10,405 nucleotides of DNA from positions 1-10,405 of the forward strand of contig DJEG01000034.1 of NCBI GenBank assembly GCA_002431305.1, read 5' to 3'. Position numbers and translations under genes: made by a program. The notes beneath the pieces were generated by a model, which was not told the DNA's origin, ran no database searches, and worked only from the letters and a program-made list of their open reading frames with translations. Shown here in pieces: positions 6,699-10,405 of this stretch; position 1 is the stretch's first letter; every line of letters begins with the position of its first letter. The DNA is from Ruminococcaceae bacterium UBA5904 (GTDB lineage: Bacteria > Bacillota > Clostridia > Oscillospirales > Acutalibacteraceae).

Positions 6699-6751
6699 TA
6701 TAATACTGTCCGTTCGGCAGCTGACGGATAATCTAAAAGACGATATTATGA

Positions 6752-6865
6752 AAAAAGGAGGCGGTTTATGCGGGAGACTTGAACAGGGATGGCGCCGTCA
6801 ATGCAAAAGAGGCGCGGGCAATACTCAGATTCGCAGCAAAACTTGACAAAACGTTGGATATCTGA
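6752..6865 (+). pseudogene. Orphan C-terminal dockerin fragment, remains of a lost gene
   Basis: The frame ending in TGA at 6863-6865 reads AGDLNRDGAVNAKEARAIL, continuing RFAAKLDKTLDI: the second calcium loop and helix of a type I dockerin, a position where such proteins end. It closely resembles the last repeat of the protease at 195-4301 (KEAR-ILRFAAKL in both). There is no start codon in frame, and a TGA at 6749-6751 closes it upstream. A strong ribosome binding site (AAAGGAGG, 6754-6761) and ATG at 6768 sit just ahead in another frame that stops after four codons. The simplest reading is that a deletion removed the body of a dockerin gene, leaving its tail and terminator. Expression as a peptide is unlikely. 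Confidence 0.75.
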
Positions 6866-6904
6866 CTGATATATGATGAGAATATAATTAAAATTTGTAA
6901 TTCT

Positions 6905-6938
6905 GACAGGATGTGAGCCGAATTTGCATCCTGTTTTT
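6905..6938 (+). terminator. Intrinsic terminator after the dockerin remnant
   Basis: ACAGGATG (6906-6913) pairs perfectly with CATCCTGT (6927-6934), followed by a T run. It lies 40 bases past the stop codon of the dockerin fragment, as expected for the terminator of the lost gene, and it insulates the promoter that follows. Confidence 0.85.
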
Positions 6939-6955
6939 ATTTTTGGAAAATAATA

Positions 6956-6985
6956 TTGACATAATGGGAAAGAATGTTATATAAT
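6956..6985 (+). promoter_or_regulatory. Consensus promoter of the amidase/Cys-repeat gene
   Basis: A perfect TTGACA (6956-6961) and a perfect TATAAT (6980-6985) are spaced by 18 bases. The expected start is near 6992, giving a leader of about 37 bases. With GGAGG at 7015-7019 this is the strongest expression signal in the window. Confidence 0.88.
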
Positions 6986-7028
6986 ATTTCCGTAAAACAA
7001 CAATTATGTTTTTCGGAGGCAGGGTTTT

Positions 7029-10000
7029 ATGAAAAAGTGTTTTAAACGCATTATGTCGTGCGTGCTCTGCATTCTCATGTTCGCGGGTATAATCCCCGCG
7101 GGGCTTGAGATGAAGGCGAGCGCGGGCGTCTCTGACTACTGTTCCTCAGCCGCGGTTGAGTGGGCTAAGGAGCATTGGAACGACATTGACTCCGTTCTGC
7201 TGGGCAAGGGATACTATGCGCCCAAGGACGGCGGAGACTGCGCTAACTTTGTTTCGCAGTGCATTTACATGGGCGGTATCGACATGAATTCAAGCTGGAA
7301 TTCGTCTGGATATAAGGCTCATTATTCATCCTCGAGCAACGGCTCGTTTATCAGAGCCCAGCAGCTTTACGACTATGTCGTTTCACTGGGCGGAACGAGC
7401 GTGCGCAATCCGTCGGCCGGTGATGTAAGCACAGGCGATTTGATATTCTATAAAACGAAAAAAGACGGCAAAATGCACCACAGCGCTATCGTTGTTGACA
7501 TCGAGGACGGAACGCCCGTTATCGCCGCTCATTCGACGATGAAAAACGGCGTTGAGGTAAGATATAAAACGTCAAACTGGCACTGCTCAGTCACAGGGGA
7601 CAAAACGTATCTTGTCAAAATGAACGGCTCGCCCTGCGTCGCTCCCAATCCCAGAAGTTTTGACGTTTACACAGCCTCGTCGAGTTCTAAACTCCGTAAA
7701 TCGGCTTCGGCCTCAAGCTCGGCTCTTACAACGTTCATGAAGGGCGAGTATGCCCACGTCTATGAGACAAAAACCGTTTCGGGCGTTAAATGGGGCAGAA
7801 CTCAGCGCTACGGAAAATGGGGCTGGGTCAAGTTAAGCGGCTTTAATTATCAAAGACATGTCGAGTCGTATTCCCCGAGCCATATTTTCGGTGACTGGCA
7901 CGTCGTTAAACAGTCAAACTGCCGTGAGAACGGATATGAAGAGAGAGTCTGTCAGCGGTGCGGATATACCGAACAGCGTACGATCACCGGCGGACATAAG
8001 GTTACAAAATCGCCTAACTGCTTAAACGGCTCATTCTGCGATTACTGCGGAGTCAAGGTAAAGGACGCTCTCGGTCATAATATGGGTTCGTGGACGACCG
8101 TTACCGCCGCGTCGTGTACAAAGGGAGGCAGCGAAAAACGCGTGTGCTCGAGATGCGGATATTCCCAAACGAGAAACACTTCTGCGCTCGGACATAATTA
8201 TTCCGGCGCCGTGTCCTCAGCGCCCAACTGCGTTCGGGCGGGCACCGCAACGTACAAGTGTACGAGATGCGGGGATATTTATACTAAACTTACGAATTCG
8301 AGCAGCCCGTGGTCGGAGTGGATGACGGCGGATTATTCGTCGAAAATTCCCGCTGACCGAATTCAGAAAAAAACGCAGTACAGATACAGAAACAAACAGA
8401 CGACCCGGTCGTATGCAACCTCAATGAGCGGATGGACGAGAGGCGGTTACGAGCTTGTAAAGGATTCGAGCAAGTCGGGAACGCGTATCTATGCGCCCGA
8501 ATGGCACTCGGGTTTTGATAAGTCGAATTCTTTATATAAAAAATACTACGGAACCACCCTTACTCCGTATGAAAACGATACGACTAAGTTTGAAGTTCCC
8601 GACGACCGCGACTTTGTTATCGGCTACATATACTGGCACTGGTGCCGAGGCGGAAACCACGGTGCAATAAACCGTAAAATTGCGTGGGAAAAATCATCCG
8701 AATTCGATACATTCCATGCGTTTTACCGTGAGGGTTCCGCCGCGGAATATTATCCGCCCGACCCCAAGTATCCCAACGCGTATAAAATTAAAGACACCGA
8801 CGAGTGCAAAGACACCTATTGGTGGAACGGCAGAAACAGCGGAGTCGACGAGTGCACGTACGTAAAACAGCAGGATTATATTACATATAATAAACGTTAT
8901 ACATATACAAAATGGGGTAACTGGTCAAACTGGCAGGACAGCGCTGTTTCGTCGAATTCAAACCGACAGGTCGAGACTCGAACGCTTTACAGGTATAATC
9001 TTCTGGCGCTCGGACACAATTTCAGCGTCAACGCAAGCTATCCCGCGACGTGTACGACGGCGGGCTATAACGGCAAAAAGTGTTCGCGCTGCGGAGCGCT
9101 CGACCCTAACGGAAAGACGATTCCCGCGCTCGGTCACAATATGCCCGACTGGAACAAAAACAGAAGCGAATGGTATAAAATCAGCGCAGAGGGCGCAAAA
9201 ACCACTGTTTACAGAGCCGACTGCCGAAGAAAGTGCGGATATTTCGAAACCAGAGAGGAATCCGGCTGCCGTTATGTTGTAAATAAAACGGTTGCTCCGA
9301 CGTGTACGGAAAACGGATATACTCTTATGAAGTGTTCGTCTCACGGCGAGACAATGAAAACCAATATCGTCTCCGCGCTCGGTCATGAGTTCGACAGCAA
9401 ACTTCCCGATAATGCATGGATTACCGACAGCGTTCCGACGTGCGAAAAGGCGGGCAGTATGCACAGAGACTGTATTCGTCATTCCGCATGCGGTTATACG
9501 GAGAAAAAGACGATTCCCGCCTCGGGTCATTCATTTGAACATCATGACGCGGTTTCTCCGACATGTACGCTCGACGGCAATTTCGAATATTACGAGTGTT
9601 CGGTTTGTCATAAATTATTCGATTCAAATAAGAATGAGACGACAAAAGATAAACTTGTTGATCCGGCAAAAGGTCACGTTCCCGGCGAATGGGTTCGTAC
9701 CGTCGAGCCCGGCTGCGGAAAAGACGGCTGGGAAGAACAGAGATGCGATGTGTGCAATGTCCTTCTTGACGAACGCGCAATTCCCGGATGGGAGCATGAT
9801 TATAAGATAACGGAAGACGCGGAGTCTACGTGCATAGAGCCCGGATATACGATATATACATGTTCGCTCTGCGGTGAGGAATATTCCGAGCTCAAGGATT
9901 TAAAAGACCATACATGGGGCGAATGGGATGTTAAAGATACAATTTGTATTTATCCCGGAGAAAAAACGAGAGAGTGCTCATACTGCCATATCGAAGAATT

Positions 10001-10405
10001 TGAGGAAATCCCCGCGAAATACACGGAGCATGACCTTAAAGAGGTAACCGCATCCGACGGATGCAAAGCGTATGAGTGCACGCGCTGCGATTATAAAGAG
10101 GACGGCTCTCATAAATTCGTACGCGACACTGCAAACGATATCAAGCCTGCATGTACCGAACCGGGAAGAGAAGCATATAAATGCTCTGTCTGTTCGGCTG
10201 TAAAATACGTTGAGCTTCCAGAAACGGGACACGATTATAAAGAGACCGAATCGGTTCCCGCATCGTGCGTAAAAGCCGGTTATACGCTCATGGTCTGTGC
10301 AAACGATTCATCTCATCGTTACAACAAGGAGACTTCTCAGCCTCTCGGACATGATTACGATTATTCATCACCCAAATCAAACTCCGATAAAACTCACAGC
10401 TACGA
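7029..10405 (+). CDS. Secreted amidase-domain giant with Cys-rich repeats, partial at 3' end
   Basis: Translated by hand from ATG 7029 (GGAGG nine bases upstream). It is open for 1125 codons to the window edge with no stop. Residues 1-32 form a signal peptide ending MKASA. Residues about 36-200 match a papain-like putative amidase domain (Amidase_6 type), with GGDCANFVSQC (catalytic candidate C71), MHHSAIVV (H150/H151) and AAHS (H168). Residues about 208-275 look like a bacterial SH3 domain (LRKSAS ... KWGRTQRYGKWGWVKL). Cys-rich repeats fill 285-426 and 658-1125, about 15 units ending in variants of ALGH, most with a lone Cys and a CxxC pair. They are interrupted by a module at 427-657 bounded by WSEW...YRYR and WSNW...YRYN. 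Likely role: an exported cell-wall or peptide hydrolase held out by a repeat stalk; substrate and anchor are not visible. Frame and start are certain, the exact reaction is not. Confidence 0.88.
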   Translation, partial: MKKCFKRIMSCVLCILMFAGIIPAGLEMKASAGVSDYCSSAAVEWAKEHWNDIDSVLLGKGYYAPKDGGDCANFVSQCIYMGGIDMNSSWNSSGYKAHYSSSSNGSFIRAQQLYDYVVSLGGTSVRNPSAGDVSTGDLIFYKTKKDGKMHHSAIVVDIEDGTPVIAAHSTMKNGVEVRYKTSNWHCSVTGDKTYLVKMNGSPCVAPNPRSFDVYTASSSSKLRKSASASSSALTTFMKGEYAHVYETKTVSGVKWGRTQRYGKWGWVKLSGFNYQRHVESYSPSHIFGDWHVVKQSNCRENGYEERVCQRCGYTEQRTITGGHKVTKSPNCLNGSFCDYCGVKVKDALGHNMGSWTTVTAASCTKGGSEKRVCSRCGYSQTRNTSALGHNYSGAVSSAPNCVRAGTATYKCTRCGDIYTKLTNSSSPWSEWMTADYSSKIPADRIQKKTQYRYRNKQTTRSYATSMSGWTRGGYELVKDSSKSGTRIYAPEWHSGFDKSNSLYKKYYGTTLTPYENDTTKFEVPDDRDFVIGYIYWHWCRGGNHGAINRKIAWEKSSEFDTFHAFYREGSAAEYYPPDPKYPNAYKIKDTDECKDTYWWNGRNSGVDECTYVKQQDYITYNKRYTYTKWGNWSNWQDSAVSSNSNRQVETRTLYRYNLLALGHNFSVNASYPATCTTAGYNGKKCSRCGALDPNGKTIPALGHNMPDWNKNRSEWYKISAEGAKTTVYRADCRRKCGYFETREESGCRYVVNKTVAPTCTENGYTLMKCSSHGETMKTNIVSALGHEFDSKLPDNAWITDSVPTCEKAGSMHRDCIRHSACGYTEKKTIPASGHSFEHHDAVSPTCTLDGNFEYYECSVCHKLFDSNKNETTKDKLVDPAKGHVPGEWVRTVEPGCGKDGWEEQRCDVCNVLLDERAIPGWEHDYKITEDAESTCIEPGYTIYTCSLCGEEYSELKDLKDHTWGEWDVKDTICIYPGEKTRECSYCHIEEFEEIPAKYTEHDLKEVTASDGCKAYECTRCDYKEDGSHKFVRDTANDIKPACTEPGREAYKCSVCSAVKYVELPETGHDYKETESVPASCVKAGYTLMVCANDSSHRYNKETSQPLGHDYDYSSPKSNSDKTHSY
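7881..8306 (+). repeat. Divergent Cys-rich repeats, first block (four units)
   Basis: Encoded units end TGGH, ALGH, ALGH and then run into the YRYR module. Three contain the C-x-R-CG pair (CQRCG, CSRCG, CTRCG); the short second unit has CDYCG. They match the repeats of the protease gene in pattern but not in DNA sequence, so they are older or under different conversion pressure. Confidence 0.8.
8307..8999 (+). other. WSxW...YRY-bounded module of unknown function
   Basis: Residues 427-657 of the partial protein. Two related edges of about 25 residues, WSEW ... KKTQYRYR (428-454) and WSNW ... VETRTLYRYN (632-657), flank an aromatic core containing IGYIYWHWCRGG (531-542) and HAFYREGS. The core has no Cys-rich repeat character. 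The symmetry suggests that the edges pair into one domain interposed between repeat blocks. I recall similar segments in other Clostridia surface proteins but cannot name the family. Confidence 0.55.
9000..10405 (+). repeat. Divergent Cys-rich repeats, second block, runs off the window
   Basis: About eleven units of roughly 27-48 codons with endings such as ALGH, ASGH, AKGH, GWEH, LKDH, KYTEH, ETGH and PLGH. Several carry variants of the paired Cys (KCSSHG, ECSVCH, RCDVCN, ECSYCH, VCANDSSH), so the CxxC is not strictly kept. The block is still continuing at the last base. Confidence 0.8.

Noticed and set aside
6699..6704. Plus-strand TATAAT as a promoter for the dockerin remnant
   Set aside because: No acceptable -35 hexamer lies 16-18 bases upstream and there is no extended -10; it overlaps the opposite-strand promoter in A/T-rich DNA.
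6748..6850. Small coding gene starting at ATG 6748 (MKKGGGLC...)
   Set aside because: No ribosome binding site lies before it, it reads the dockerin scar out of frame, and it has no family resemblance.
8958..9530. 190-codon minus-strand frame
   Set aside because: It is antisense to the long plus-strand frame that carries signal peptide, amidase and repeat motifs through this region; composition-driven shadow.
9385..9810. 141-codon plus-strand frame
   Set aside because: It overlaps, in another frame, the continuous repeat-encoding frame that starts at 7029, and it has no recognisable domain.

Overview
The window looks like chromosomal DNA from a Gram-positive anaerobe of the gut or rumen, most likely a Clostridia member near Ruminococcaceae/Oscillospiraceae. 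This is inferred from low-to-moderate GC, strong AGGAGG-type ribosome binding sites, consensus sigma-A type promoters, a type I dockerin, a GH27 glycoside hydrolase, and two very large secreted proteins built from cysteine-rich repeats (TC-x-K-G ... KCSVCG ... IPALGH) that are common in these bacteria. No tRNA, rRNA, CRISPR array, insertion sequence or phage gene was seen.

Layout. (1) Positions 1-30 hold the 3' half of a terminator belonging to a gene outside the window. (2) 195-4301 (+) encodes a 1368-residue secreted protein: signal peptide, two tandem von Willebrand A domains, a calcium-loop linker, a metzincin-type zinc protease with HExxHxxGxxH, a Big_2-like domain, four 41-residue Cys-rich repeats and a C-terminal dockerin. 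Its leader carries an extended -10 promoter and two perfect TTTTGCAAAA-core palindromes. (3) 4302-4566 is a convergent intergenic region with a structured 3' tail and a bidirectional terminator whose 23-base core is identical to that at the window start. (4) 6639-4567 (-) is a two-gene operon: a MIF/tautomerase-family protein, then a GH27 alpha-galactosidase-like enzyme with a domain inserted in its catalytic barrel. (5) 6640-7028 holds the operon's promoter, an orphan dockerin tail (the remains of a lost gene), a terminator and a fully consensus promoter. (6) 7029 to the window end (+) is the first 1125 codons of another giant secreted protein: a papain-like amidase domain, an SH3-like domain, about 15 divergent Cys-rich repeats and a distinctive 'WSxW...YRY' module. 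No stop codon is reached, so it continues past the window.

How the parts may work together (inference). The two plus-strand genes encode exported surface or extracellular proteins sharing one Cys-rich repeat family, one ending in a dockerin that could dock onto a cohesin scaffold. The minus-strand pair joins an alpha-galactosidase-type enzyme to a small tautomerase-fold protein. The locus is best read as an accessory cell-surface and glycan/protein-degradation region with visible domain shuffling and gene loss. I did not see a demonstrably new multi-gene system. The points most worth a second look are the dockerin remnant, the paired palindromes, the GH27 insertion, the MIF-GH27 pairing and the unexplained module in the last protein.
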